Assembly (NCBI RefSeq): GCF_900129135.1
Contig: NZ_FQVI01000018.1
Span: 1-42,602 of the forward strand
Source of the DNA: Lactonifactor longoviformis DSM 17459
GTDB lineage: Bacteria > Bacillota > Clostridia > Lachnospirales > Lachnospiraceae
DNA length: 42,602 nucleotides
Reading direction: 5' to 3'
Shown here: positions 25,642 through 34,022 of the stretch, piece after piece
Layout: each line of letters opens with the position of its first letter
Position numbering within the stretch: position 1 is the first letter of the stretch
Translations under genes and position numbers: made by a program
The notes under the pieces: model-generated
What the model was told of the DNA's origin: nothing
Seen by the model: only the letters and a program-made list of their open reading frames with translations
Database searches by the model: none

Positions 25642-27225
25642 GTGAAACAAGAAGTAGTTTTGCAGATGGAGGGTATCGACAAATCCTTCGGTAATGTAAA
25701 GGTTTTAAATAATGTTTCCTTTGAACTTAAAAGGGGTACTCTGCATGCTTTGATGGGGGAAAATGGGGCCGGAAAATCAACTCTGATGAAAATTCTGAAT
25801 GGAATCTATAAAAAAGATGCCGGCCGAATTCTTCTGAAAGGGGAAGAGGTAAATATATCTAATCCTAAGGCGGCGCAGGATCTGGGAATATCCATGATTC
25901 ATCAGGAACTCACATCTCTGCCTGATCTCAGCGTGGCAGCCAATATTTTTTTGGGAAGAGAATATCTGAAAGGGCCGGGAGGAATGTTTGTGGATGAAAA
26001 AGAGATGTACCGCCAGGCCGGAATTGCTCTAGAGGGTATCAAAGCCCCTATTGATCCAAGGGCAAACATCAGGTTTTTAAGTGTCGCACAGGCACAGCTT
26101 GTTGAAATAGCAAAGGCTATTTCTTGTAAAGCGGATATCATAGTTATGGATGAACCTACCTCTGCCATTACCTCCAGTGAGGTAGAGAACCTGTTCGAAA
26201 CAATTGAAACATTAAAAAGGCAGGGAAAAGCAATTATATACATCTCTCACAAAATGGACGAAATTTTTCGCATTGCAGATGAGATTACAGTTTTGAGAGA
26301 CGGCGAGAAAATAGATACCCGTCCCGCTTCTGAGATGAATCATGAGGTGCTGGTGTCTATGATGGTCGGCAGGGAGCTGAATCAACAGTTTTACAAAAGT
26401 AAAGTATCTATTGGAGAAGTCGTATTTCAAGTGAAAAATTTTAGCAGGGGGGGGAAGTTCAAAGATATCAGCTTTGACTTGAAAAAGGGAGAGATTCTGG
26501 GAATAGCGGGTCTGATGGGGGCTGGAAGGACTGAAGTAGCAGAGGCAGTATTTGGTATCCATCCTCCTGACAGCGGAGAAATAGTTTTAAATGGCCGCAA
26601 TTATCTTTTTAAAACGCCTAAAGAGGCAATTAGACGGGGACTGGCGTTTGTAACCGAGGACCGTAAGCTGACAGGCCTAAATCTTGTAGCCGATATAAAA
26701 GAGAATATAACAATTGCAAATCTAAAAAAATATTGTAAGGCAGGGCAGTTTATTAAAAAGGCTAAGGAGAAAGAGATTGCAGAAGACTACATTAAAAAGC
26801 TTTCTATTAAGACACCTTCCTGCACAAAAATGACAGGACAGCTCAGCGGGGGCAACCAGCAGAAAGTAGTACTTGCAAGATGGCTTTCCTGTAATCCGCG
26901 GATTATGATACTGGATGAACCTACCAGGGGGATCGATGTAGCAGCAAAATCGGAGATATACAGGCTTATGAGTGAATATGTAGCAGAGGGCAATTCTATT
27001 ATAATGATTTCCTCTGAACTTCCTGAAATTTTGGGAATGTGCGACAGGGTGCTGGTGATGCACGAAGGTGAAATCACAGGGACTTTCCTTCGGGAGGAAG
27101 TGACGCAGGAGGGCATTATGGCCTGCGCCGCAGGCATTCGAAGAAAGGAAATATCTATAGAGCATACGGAAAGGAGACAGCATGAAACAGAATCATACGG
27201 TAATGAAATATATAAAGATATTTAA
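25642..27225 (+). CDS. Sugar ABC transporter ATP-binding protein (RbsA-like, two ATPase domains)
   Basis: The 527-residue protein has tandem ATPase domains as in RbsA/MglA. Domain 1 has Walker A GENGAGKST near residue 40, a Walker B DEPTSA and a degenerate signature (LSVAQAQLVE). Domain 2 has a degenerate Walker A (GLMGAGRTE) and the intact signature LSGGNQQK with DEPTRGIDV. AAAGGAG sits directly against a TTG at 25633, so GTG at 25642, 9 bases on, is the better start. The last 44 bases overlap the permease gene. It energises uptake of the operon's sugar. Confidence 0.93.
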   Translation: MKQEVVLQMEGIDKSFGNVKVLNNVSFELKRGTLHALMGENGAGKSTLMKILNGIYKKDAGRILLKGEEVNISNPKAAQDLGISMIHQELTSLPDLSVAANIFLGREYLKGPGGMFVDEKEMYRQAGIALEGIKAPIDPRANIRFLSVAQAQLVEIAKAISCKADIIVMDEPTSAITSSEVENLFETIETLKRQGKAIIYISHKMDEIFRIADEITVLRDGEKIDTRPASEMNHEVLVSMMVGRELNQQFYKSKVSIGEVVFQVKNFSRGGKFKDISFDLKKGEILGIAGLMGAGRTEVAEAVFGIHPPDSGEIVLNGRNYLFKTPKEAIRRGLAFVTEDRKLTGLNLVADIKENITIANLKKYCKAGQFIKKAKEKEIAEDYIKKLSIKTPSCTKMTGQLSGGNQQKVVLARWLSCNPRIMILDEPTRGIDVAAKSEIYRLMSEYVAEGNSIIMISSELPEILGMCDRVLVMHEGEITGTFLREEVTQEGIMACAAGIRRKEISIEHTERRQHETESYGNEIYKDI

Positions 27226-28135
27226 AATATATCTGGTGTTTCTGGCACTTTTTGTCATCATGACATTTGCATCCCCGGCCTTTTTTACAAAGATGAATAT
27301 CCTTAATCTGTTAAGACAGCTATCTATCAACGGAATAATTGCCACAGGAATGACGTTTGTTATTATTACAGGAGGAATTGATCTGTCAGTTGGATCGATT
27401 CTGGCATTATCTTCTATAGTGGCCTGTGACTTTATTCATCCAAATACATATCCGATAATTGTACCTATACTCATTGCACTGACAATCGGTGCAGTGTGCG
27501 GCGGAATCAATGGGGTAATTATTGCAAAAGGAAAGGTTCCGGCCTTCATTGTAACTATGGGTATGATGACAATATGCAGAGGAATGACACTTATGTATAA
27601 CAATGGAAAGGCCATTACAAATTTTGATGCAAGCTTTAAGGTGATTGGTGGGGGAACCCTGCTTTCTATTCCTATACCAATATATATCCTGGTTTTTACT
27701 ATGCTTGCAGGAGGTGTTTTGCTGGGAAAGATGAGACTGGGAAGATATGTATATGCAGTTGGAGGAAATGAAGCTTCCGCGAAAATATCCGGAATTAATG
27801 TAGATCGGATTATTATCTGCGTATATGTGATTGCAGGTATCTTATCTGCCCTGGCTGGAATTGTGCTATCTTCCAGAGTAATTACCGCTACGGCTACAGC
27901 AGGGGATGGCTATGAACTGGATGCGATTGCTGCTGTTGTAATCGGAGGCACGAGCCTGAGCGGAGGTGTTGGCAGTGTCGCGGGTACTTTGGCTGGTGTT
28001 CTAATTATTGGTGTTCTCAATAATGGGTTGGATCTGCTGAATGTTCCATCTTATTACCAGCAGGTTATTCAGGGTGTGATTATTATTGGTTCTGTTTTTG
28101 TAGACCAGTATTTTAAATCTAAAAAGCAAAATTAA
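27182..28135 (+). CDS. Sugar ABC transporter permease (RbsC-like)
   Basis: At 317 residues with about 8-10 membrane segments it is a typical ribose/xylose-type permease. Recognisable stretches are GGIDLSVGSILALS near residue 62, AVGGNEASAKISGINV and the GGTSLSGGVGSVAGTLAGV loop that contacts the ATPase. GGAGACAGC precedes the ATG, inside the end of the ATPase gene, so translation is coupled. It works with the ATPase and binding protein on either side. Confidence 0.93.
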   Translation: MKQNHTVMKYIKIFKIYLVFLALFVIMTFASPAFFTKMNILNLLRQLSINGIIATGMTFVIITGGIDLSVGSILALSSIVACDFIHPNTYPIIVPILIALTIGAVCGGINGVIIAKGKVPAFIVTMGMMTICRGMTLMYNNGKAITNFDASFKVIGGGTLLSIPIPIYILVFTMLAGGVLLGKMRLGRYVYAVGGNEASAKISGINVDRIIICVYVIAGILSALAGIVLSSRVITATATAGDGYELDAIAAVVIGGTSLSGGVGSVAGTLAGVLIIGVLNNGLDLLNVPSYYQQVIQGVIIIGSVFVDQYFKSKKQN

Positions 28136-28169
28136 ACCATAAACGATATTTTAATTTAAGGAGGTTCTT

Positions 28170-29162
28170 ATGAAGAAGCAGAAATTATTTGCAATGGTAT
28201 GTGTAGCTGTATTGGCATTTTCTACAGTAGGATGCGGTGACAGCGATTCCCCGGATAAGGGAAAAAATGAACAGGCAGCAGAAAGCAGTTCCGGACAAAC
28301 AGAGGAAAAGGCTGACGGAGAAATTACTATTGCCTGGTCCTGTGCGGATCTGAGTAATCAGTTTCAGGTTACACTGACCGATTCTATCAAGGAAGCTGTA
28401 TCGGATTTGGGAGCAAAATATCTGGAAGGCGATGGAGCTAATGATGCATCTAAACAAGTATCACAGGTAGAGAATTTTATTACACAGGGGGCAGATCTTA
28501 TCATGATATCCCCGGCGGACAGTGACGCCTGTGCACCTGCGGTGACAGCAGCCAATGAGGCGGGAATTCCTATTATGATTGTAAACTGTAAGATAGCAAA
28601 TCAGGAAAATGCAACCTGCTATGTAGGTTCTGATGATACCCAGGCGGGAGAAATGGAGATGGAATATATTGCAGAGCAAATAGGCGGAAAGGGAAATATC
28701 GTTGTGCTTCAGGGGTTGGATGGAAGAGATGCAACTGTAAAGCGTACGGAAGGTATAAATTCAGTGTTGGAAAACTATCCGGATATAAAGATTCTGGCGA
28801 TGCAGCCTGCTGACTGGAGTGTGGAATTGGGCATGAGTACGGTTGAAAACTGGCTTCAGACTATGGAATTCGATGCGGTAGTATCTCAGAATGATGAGAT
28901 GGCACTGGGTGCTGTACAGGCTTTAAAAGCCAATGGAAAAGAAAATATTCTTGTAATCGGGGTGGATGGCATTGAAGATGGCCTTAAGGCTGTTAAAACA
29001 GGGGATATGATAGCGACTGTGCTGCAGGATGCACCATCTATTGCTAAAAAAGCAGGGGAAGTAGCGGAGAAAATTTTAGCTGGAGAAACGGTAGAACCCG
29101 AATATATAGTTCCCTTCCAGGTAATTGATAAAAATAATATTGACGAATACTATACAGAATAA
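28170..29162 (+). CDS. Sugar ABC transporter substrate-binding lipoprotein
   Basis: This 330-residue protein has a lipoprotein signal (MKKQKLFAMVCVAVLAFSTVGC) with the lipid-modified Cys at residue 22, a short acidic low-complexity spacer (about 25-50) and a type 1 periplasmic-binding-protein fold of the ribose/galactose type. Motifs include ITQGADLIMISPADSDA and ALGAVQALKANGKENILVIGVDG. It would capture the sugar at the cell surface. AAGGAGG precedes the start, and the gene follows the permease by 34 bases. Confidence 0.93.
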   Translation: MKKQKLFAMVCVAVLAFSTVGCGDSDSPDKGKNEQAAESSSGQTEEKADGEITIAWSCADLSNQFQVTLTDSIKEAVSDLGAKYLEGDGANDASKQVSQVENFITQGADLIMISPADSDACAPAVTAANEAGIPIMIVNCKIANQENATCYVGSDDTQAGEMEMEYIAEQIGGKGNIVVLQGLDGRDATVKRTEGINSVLENYPDIKILAMQPADWSVELGMSTVENWLQTMEFDAVVSQNDEMALGAVQALKANGKENILVIGVDGIEDGLKAVKTGDMIATVLQDAPSIAKKAGEVAEKILAGETVEPEYIVPFQVIDKNNIDEYYTE

Positions 29163-29176
29163 AAGGAGGACTGGAA

Positions 29177-30229
29177 ATGAAAGCACTAGTTGTAGAAAAG
29201 CCGGGAGTACTTCAGGTACAGGATGTATCTGAGCCCTCCATGGGAGATTATGAAGCGCGCTGCCAAATGCTCTATGGAGCTACCTGTACAGGAACAGACT
29301 TGGCGGTTATCGACGGTACCTTTGCATGGGGGAATGTATATCCTTCCATTATCGGTCACGAAAGTATCGGACGGGTGATAGAGGTGGGAAAAAAAGTACG
29401 TAATTTTAAAGTAGGGGATTTGGTTGCCAGGGTATACACCAGAGAGACAGAAGGAATGGGTTTAAGCTGGGGAGGAATGTGCGAATATGGCCTGGCTTTG
29501 GATCATCAGGCCATGCAGCTGGACGGTTTAGATAAAAGTGAATGGGAGTATTACAGGGTAAATCAGGTCATTCCTGAGGGTATTATCGATCCAATGGACG
29601 CTACTATGATAATTACCTGGAGAGAAAATCTGAGTTGGGTAAACAGAATGGGAGTAAAGGAAGGCGACCGGGTTTTAGTTATAGGCTCAGGGGCTAACGG
29701 CATTTCTATCGGAGCAATGTGTGCTATCAAGGGAGCTCATGTGATTATGCTTGGCAGTGCATCCAGAAAAGGCAGCGCACTTGGGGCGGGAATGCAGGAA
29801 TATATAGATTACAGGTCTCAAAAGGACGTGGAAACCCTGATAGAGACTCATAAGGGCCAGACTGACTATATCATTGATGCAACAGGTAAAAAGGAAGCAC
29901 TTACACCCTATATGACTTGTCTGAAAACAGGAGGCACTGTGGCAGTGTACGGCATGGATGACTATTACAGCTACAGCTTTAATCCCATCCTCGGACCTGT
30001 ATCATTCCGTTTCTACAACGCCGTTTATGATGAAGCGGAAACTCATCAGGAGGTAATAGAGCTTATCAGATCCGGCAGACTGGATGCCTCTAACTGGCTG
30101 GATAAAAATCATATATTTACATGGGAAAATGCCCCTGAGGCGTATGAATATGTAAGAAGCAAAAAGGCAATCAAGTCGGTTATCCGACTATATCAGACAG
30201 AGGAGGAGAAAGGACAATGGAGAAAGTAG
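29177..30229 (+). CDS. Medium-chain (zinc-type) alcohol dehydrogenase-like protein
   Basis: This 350-residue protein of the medium-chain dehydrogenase superfamily has a GroES-like domain with the catalytic zinc set suggested by C37 (GATCTGTD) and the GHESIGRVIEVG motif near residue 57, and a Rossmann domain with VIGSGANGISIGAM near 172. The four-cysteine structural zinc lobe of many members is absent. Such enzymes oxidise polyols or sugar hydroxyls with NAD(P). Its location between a sugar importer and an aldo/keto reductase suggests a sugar or sugar-acid redox step. AGGAGG precedes the ATG. Confidence 0.88.
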   Translation: MKALVVEKPGVLQVQDVSEPSMGDYEARCQMLYGATCTGTDLAVIDGTFAWGNVYPSIIGHESIGRVIEVGKKVRNFKVGDLVARVYTRETEGMGLSWGGMCEYGLALDHQAMQLDGLDKSEWEYYRVNQVIPEGIIDPMDATMIITWRENLSWVNRMGVKEGDRVLVIGSGANGISIGAMCAIKGAHVIMLGSASRKGSALGAGMQEYIDYRSQKDVETLIETHKGQTDYIIDATGKKEALTPYMTCLKTGGTVAVYGMDDYYSYSFNPILGPVSFRFYNAVYDEAETHQEVIELIRSGRLDASNWLDKNHIFTWENAPEAYEYVRSKKAIKSVIRLYQTEEEKGQWRK

Positions 30230-31203
30230 TTTTAGGCAGAACTGGAATGGAAGTAACGAAGATGTCCCTTGGCGGTTTATTTATGTCAGATTTAGTAGGG
30301 GATTTTGAACTATCTAAAAAGGCAACTTTGTTTGCCCTTGCGTCAGGCATTAATTATATTGATACAGCGCCCAGTTATTTTAACAGTGAAACGGTACTTG
30401 GAAATATTTTAAAGGATTGGCATGGAGATAAACCGTTTATATCTACCAAAATTGGGATGCCTGCCCCCTTTGATCCTAAATCAAAAAAAGATATCATAGA
30501 ATCGGTAGAAATAAGTATTGAAAAGTTACATACAGATCACATTGACTTGTTATTTGTTCACGAGCCGGAGAGAAATCTGTATCTGGATTGGTGGGAGGAT
30601 CCCCTGACTTGTACAGGTCCTGTCATAGATGCCATGGATGAGATGAAGAAAAGCGGTATGATTAAATATACAGGCGTTGGGGGGACTGCTGCGCATGAAC
30701 TTGCTATGGTATGTGATACAGGAAAATTTGATGTGGTTTTAACGGCATTTAACTATAGTCTATTATGGAGAGAGGCACAGTATGAGATCCTCCCGGCTGC
30801 AAAAAAGCACAATATGGGTGTTGTCTGCGGTTCGCCTCTGCAGCAGGGGGCACTGGCTGTGAGAAGAGATGATATAATTGAAAATGGAGCACCCTGGATA
30901 AGCCTTCCCAGAAGAAATCAATTTAAAGAGTTATATAAACTCTTGGATGATACGGGGATGGATATCATCGAAATGAGCATGCGATTTGTAATTTCTAATC
31001 CAATTGTGAGCTGTGTCCTGACCGGTTCCAGATCAGAAGAGGAATTTATCAGCAATTACAAATCTGTAGAAAAAGGACCATTGCCAAAGGATATTCTGGA
31101 GCGGTTAGATGAGATTTATAATATGGTACCATTCAGGCCGAGTTTGGAACCATATATCCTTCCTTGGGGGAACGAGAGAAGGGATTTAGGGGAACTTGTT
31201 TAA
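30217..31203 (+). CDS. Aldo/keto reductase
   Basis: The 328-residue protein has the aldo/keto reductase barrel with the catalytic tetrad visible as Asp and Tyr in IDTAPSYFNSE, Lys in ISTKIGMP and His in LLFVHEPE. The ending resembles members annotated as D-threo-aldose or fucose 1-dehydrogenases. It overlaps the preceding dehydrogenase by 13 bases and is the last gene of the operon. With the MDR enzyme it could carry out an oxidation/reduction pair (epimerisation) of the imported sugar. AGGAGGAGAAAGG precedes the start. Confidence 0.9.
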   Translation: MEKVVLGRTGMEVTKMSLGGLFMSDLVGDFELSKKATLFALASGINYIDTAPSYFNSETVLGNILKDWHGDKPFISTKIGMPAPFDPKSKKDIIESVEISIEKLHTDHIDLLFVHEPERNLYLDWWEDPLTCTGPVIDAMDEMKKSGMIKYTGVGGTAAHELAMVCDTGKFDVVLTAFNYSLLWREAQYEILPAAKKHNMGVVCGSPLQQGALAVRRDDIIENGAPWISLPRRNQFKELYKLLDDTGMDIIEMSMRFVISNPIVSCVLTGSRSEEEFISNYKSVEKGPLPKDILERLDEIYNMVPFRPSLEPYILPWGNERRDLGELV

Positions 31204-31358
31204 TTAGTTGTAGGAAAGACTGCTGCTGAACGGATGATGCTGTTTGGCAGTTTATTCAAAACATTGAGCCACCAAGAGTGCTAAACAAGCAGAGGAAAAG
31301 TGTACCACTCACGACCATCCCCGCCCGTTTTTCGTGAATGTGAAGTGAGTCTCTGCCA

Positions 31359-31581
31359 GGTCAAGGGAGGAGGTCTTGGGGCCTGGTAAGGGAGGGTACT
31401 GCTTCTATCTGCGCAGACTACGGAGTGCGTCCGAAGATCCACTGCCAGCGGTCACTTAGGAGCGAAGGCTCTCCTGAGCTTCTTAGTGAACGGCTAAGCA
31501 GTTAGCAGAGGAGAAGCGCAGTAGCAAACAGATAGAAGCAGTACCCTCCCTTACCAGGCCCCAAGACCTCCTCTCTTGACC
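31359..31581. repeat. 223-bp element with 53-bp inverted arms
   Basis: The arm at 31359-31411 and the arm at 31529-31581 are reverse complements at 52 of 53 positions; the one difference still allows a G-U pair in RNA. The left arm is purine-rich (GGGAGGAGGTCTTGGGGCC). The 117-base centre can form nested stems: CTTAGGAG with CTCCTGAG, TCACT with AGTGA, and ACTGC with GCAGT. The result would be a long branched hairpin in RNA or a cruciform in DNA. It could be a structured RNA, a MITE-like remnant or an invertible element; no flanking target duplication was evident. Confidence 0.85.
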
Positions 31582-31639
31582 GTCCGTCTGCTATGCTCCT
31601 CCCCCGCCTGTATAACCTCAAACTACATACACAAAACTA

Positions 31640-31669
31640 TCATTTAAGACAAACATTCTCTCATATAGT
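31640..31669 (+). promoter_or_regulatory. Possible sigma-E-type promoter of spoIID
   Basis: TCATTTA at 31640-31646 and CATATAGT at 31662-31669 are 15 bases apart. They partly fit the sigma-E pattern (KMATATT and CATACAMT), and spoIID belongs to that regulon in Bacillus. Matches are imperfect. Confidence 0.3.
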
Positions 31670-31696
31670 ATGTAAGAACACATCTTTGGATATGAT

Positions 31697-32587
31697 ATGA
31701 AAGAAAATATCAAGCTTATCATAAGTTTACTGCTGATCCTTCTTCTCCTCCCCTTATTAATTACCGCTCTCATCTCGGGGAGAGAGGCATGTCCTATAAT
31801 AAAAGAAGTGGAGGTGGAAGACTACCTCCCGGCTATTGTGGCCATGGAAATTCCATGGAACTATTCGAAAGAGGCGCTCAAAGCGCAGGCCATAGTATCC
31901 CGCAGCAACCTCTATACACAATTAGAGGAAGGTGCTGTTTCCGGAGAAGTAAAACATGCGGTGGATCAGTTAAAAGAAAATAAAATGAATGATGATTTCC
32001 TGGAACGTTTTCAAAACTACCAGGAGGCGGTACAGGAGACAGAAGGGCAGGTTCTCTGTAATCAGGGGAAGCTTACGGATATTCCCTATTGCAGATTGAG
32101 CGGGGGAAAGACCAGGGACGGAAAAGAGGTTCTGGGTGATTCTTATGCGTATGTGCCTTCTGTAGATACCGGCAATGACATTGACAGTGAGGATTATTTA
32201 AAAGGTTTTTATTTTACTTCTGAAGAAATAGAAGAAAAGCTGAAAACGAAATACCCGGGATTTGCATGGGGGGAATCGGAAGAGGAACCTGTAAAAATCA
32301 TAAAAACAGACAGTACGGATTATGTCCTGGAGATTCAGGTGGGAAACCAGGAATTCCAGGGTGAGGAGCTGAGAGATGCTCTGGGTCTGACATCCTCCTG
32401 CTTTACGGTGCAGGATCTGGGGGAAAAGATTCGGTTTCTGTGCAAGGGCATCGGCCATGGAATGGGAATGAGTCAGTATACCGCAGATCAGATGGGAAAA
32501 GAGGGAAAGAATTATAAGGAAATTATTACATATTTTTTCCCGGATTTGGAAATTCAGGATGTAAAAACAGTTATTGGTCAGAATTAA
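31697..32587 (+). CDS. spoIID: Stage II sporulation protein D (SpoIID), septal peptidoglycan lytic transglycosylase
   Basis: The 296-residue protein has one N-terminal membrane segment and the SpoIID/LytB domain. AMEIPWNYSKEALKAQAIVSRS near residue 49 includes the conserved Glu proposed as catalytic acid, and IGHGMGMSQYTADQMGKEG near residue 252 is the family's C-terminal signature. SpoIID trims peptidoglycan with SpoIIM and SpoIIP during engulfment of the forespore. The ribosome site is weak (TTTGGA). spoIIQ follows within 80 bases, the same order as in other clostridia. Confidence 0.92.
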   Translation: MKENIKLIISLLLILLLLPLLITALISGREACPIIKEVEVEDYLPAIVAMEIPWNYSKEALKAQAIVSRSNLYTQLEEGAVSGEVKHAVDQLKENKMNDDFLERFQNYQEAVQETEGQVLCNQGKLTDIPYCRLSGGKTRDGKEVLGDSYAYVPSVDTGNDIDSEDYLKGFYFTSEEIEEKLKTKYPGFAWGESEEEPVKIIKTDSTDYVLEIQVGNQEFQGEELRDALGLTSSCFTVQDLGEKIRFLCKGIGHGMGMSQYTADQMGKEGKNYKEIITYFFPDLEIQDVKTVIGQN

Positions 32588-32596
32588 GAAAATAAT

Positions 32597-32625
32597 GAAT
32601 ACTTTCACATATTCTGGAAACCCTA
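32597..32625 (+). promoter_or_regulatory. Possible sigma-F-type promoter of spoIIQ
   Basis: GAATA at 32597-32601, a 14-base spacer and GGAAACCCTA at 32616-32625 resemble forespore sigma-F promoters. It lies just upstream of spoIIQ, a sigma-F gene in Bacillus. Confidence 0.4.
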
Positions 32626-32662
32626 TAGTTACAACAATTGACTATAAGTTGAGGTGAAGAAT

Positions 32663-33460
32663 ATGATGAACAGTAAAAAAATGATTCGTATTGTTGTTAG
32701 CAGTGTACTGTTGGTAGCTATTGTTGCCACCTGTGTGGGTGTTTATAAGACAGGGAGTACCAATACGAAGAAGGAACAGAGTTTAGCGGAAGAAACAAAA
32801 GACACAGACGGAGAAGAACTGGCGGCAAATGACAGCCAGGATATGCAGGAAGAGGAAAGCCAGGAATCCGGTACAGAGAATGTAGAAGGAACAAAAGAAG
32901 TAGAGGACCAGCCGGACCAGAATACACCGGAGGCTGAGGATGCGCAGGCAGACCAGAATACACAGGAGAATCCGGATGCACAGGACAATGCAGCAAATGA
33001 AAGTGCAGCCACAGAAAATGTAGAGGCAGAAGCTCCGGAAATTAATTTTTCTGAGTCTTCTCTTATGGAGTGGCCGTTAAATGGGGATGTATTATTGGAT
33101 TACAGCATGGACAAAACTGTCTATTTCCCAACATTAAACGAGTATAAATACAATCCTGCAATTGTTATTTCATCAGACGTAAATGCACCGGTTCTGGCAG
33201 CAGCCAACGGCCAGGTATTGTCTATTACAACCAATGAAGAGACAGGTACTACCCTTACCATGGATATGGGAAATGGTTACCAGGCTGTCTATGGACAGTT
33301 AAAGGAAGTTCCGTATGAAGAGGGGGATACCGTGGCAAGCGGTTCCGTTATCGGATACATCAGTGAACCAACTAAATACTACAGCGTAGAAGGAAGCAAT
33401 CTTTACTTCGAGATGACAAAAGACGGAACACCAATTGATCCTGTAATGTATTTGCCTTAG
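32663..33460 (+). CDS. spoIIQ: SpoIIQ-like M23 (LytM-fold) sporulation protein, probably non-catalytic
   Basis: This 265-residue protein has an N-terminal membrane anchor (about 8-27), a long acidic Gln/Asn/Glu-rich linker (about 30-130) and a C-terminal LytM-fold domain. The zinc ligands of active M23 peptidases are replaced: the HxxxD site reads NPAIV, the YAHL-type segment reads YGQL, and the final HxH reads NLY. SpoIIQ of the forespore binds SpoIIIAH of the mother cell to form the feeding channel, a role that does not need peptidase activity. GAGGTGA lies before the ATG at 32663; the longer GTG start (32654) overlaps that site. The location after spoIID supports the call. Confidence 0.85.
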   Translation: MMNSKKMIRIVVSSVLLVAIVATCVGVYKTGSTNTKKEQSLAEETKDTDGEELAANDSQDMQEEESQESGTENVEGTKEVEDQPDQNTPEAEDAQADQNTQENPDAQDNAANESAATENVEAEAPEINFSESSLMEWPLNGDVLLDYSMDKTVYFPTLNEYKYNPAIVISSDVNAPVLAAANGQVLSITTNEETGTTLTMDMGNGYQAVYGQLKEVPYEEGDTVASGSVIGYISEPTKYYSVEGSNLYFEMTKDGTPIDPVMYLP

Positions 33461-33463
33461 GAT

Positions 33464-33493
33464 TTGCACAGGATTGGATAAATAGAGTATAAT
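33464..33493 (+). promoter_or_regulatory. Candidate promoter of the GIY-YIG gene
   Basis: TTGCAC (33464-33469), an 18-base spacer and a consensus TATAAT (33488-33493). The -35 is weak. It gives a leader of about 170 bases. Confidence 0.4.
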
Positions 33494-33613
33494 ATACTAT
33501 GTGAGCAATCATATACCAATATTAGCAGCCGGTTTTTCACAGCTTTACTATTTATTGTTTGTTTTTTGGGTAGAGTACCTTTTTCTCCTCCGGTTGCTTT
33601 ATATAAATCTGAT

Positions 33614-33644
33614 AGATTTTGCAGACAGTTTGTTTGCAAAATCT
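33614..33644. repeat. 10-bp inverted repeat before the GIY-YIG gene
   Basis: AGATTTTGCA (33614-33623) and TGCAAAATCT (33635-33644) are perfect reverse complements with an 11-base loop. The hairpin ends 28 bases before the start codon and has no T run, so it is unlikely to be a terminator. Confidence 0.6.
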
Positions 33645-33672
33645 TACATATACATAGTATAGGAGCAGTACC

Positions 33673-33921
33673 ATGAATTATACGTATATTCTTAGGTGTG
33701 AAGACGGAACCCTCTACACGGGATGGACAAACAATCTGGAAAAAAGAGTGGCGGATCACAATGCGGGAAAAGGTGCAAAATATACCAGGACCAGGCGTCC
33801 GGTAGAACTTGTTTACGTGGAAGAATTCTCCACAAAAGAAGAGGCAATGAGCAGGGAATATGCCATAAAACGGCTGAAGCGGACGGACAAGCTAAAATTG
33901 CTGCATGCAAAAAATGCATAA
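33673..33921 (+). CDS. GIY-YIG domain protein (YhbQ/YazA-like small nuclease)
   Basis: This 82-residue single-domain protein shows the motif pair TYIL...LYTG at residues 4-17, the catalytic Arg in EKRVADHN and the metal-binding Glu in [11 protein letters not shown]. It matches the small UPF0213-type proteins found across bacteria, thought to act on DNA, rather than homing endonucleases. TAGGAG lies 8 bases ahead of the ATG. It is a single gene with a hairpin in its leader. Confidence 0.92.
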   Translation: MNYTYILRCEDGTLYTGWTNNLEKRVADHNAGKGAKYTRTRRPVELVYVEEFSTKEEAMSREYAIKRLKRTDKLKLLHAKNA

Positions 33922-33940
33922 GAAAACACACTTATTCCAT

Positions 33941-34018
33941 AAAATATCCAACAAAGTTCATAAAAACAATATAAAAAATAAAAGAGCGAAAAATATCCAA
34001 CAAAGTGGATAAAAAACA
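33941..34018. repeat. Two direct repeats upstream of the arabinofuranosidase gene
   Basis: The sequence at 33941-33968 recurs at 33990-34018: both begin AAAATATCCAACAAAGT and continue into ATAAAAA. Start-to-start spacing is 49 bases. The second copy contains the palindrome ATCCA-N6-TGGAT, broken in the first copy. They lie just upstream of the predicted promoter and may be activator sites. Confidence 0.7.
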
Positions 34019-34022
34019 TCAT

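Larger units (their letters stand above)
31204..31696. other. Gene-free region with multiple inverted repeats
   Basis: This 493-base stretch between the sugar operon and spoIID shows no credible coding frame. It holds a small hairpin (TCACGA at 31309-31314 with TCGTGA at 31332-31337), the large inverted-repeat element described separately, and an AT-rich spoIID leader from about 31610. No convincing intrinsic terminator follows the aldo/keto reductase gene; the only nearby pairing is a 5-bp stem. Confidence 0.7.

Noticed and set aside
31359-31581. Invertible promoter (phase-variation switch)
   Set aside because: The GC-rich centre shows no promoter and no recombinase gene lies in the window, so this is kept only as an alternative for the inverted-repeat element.
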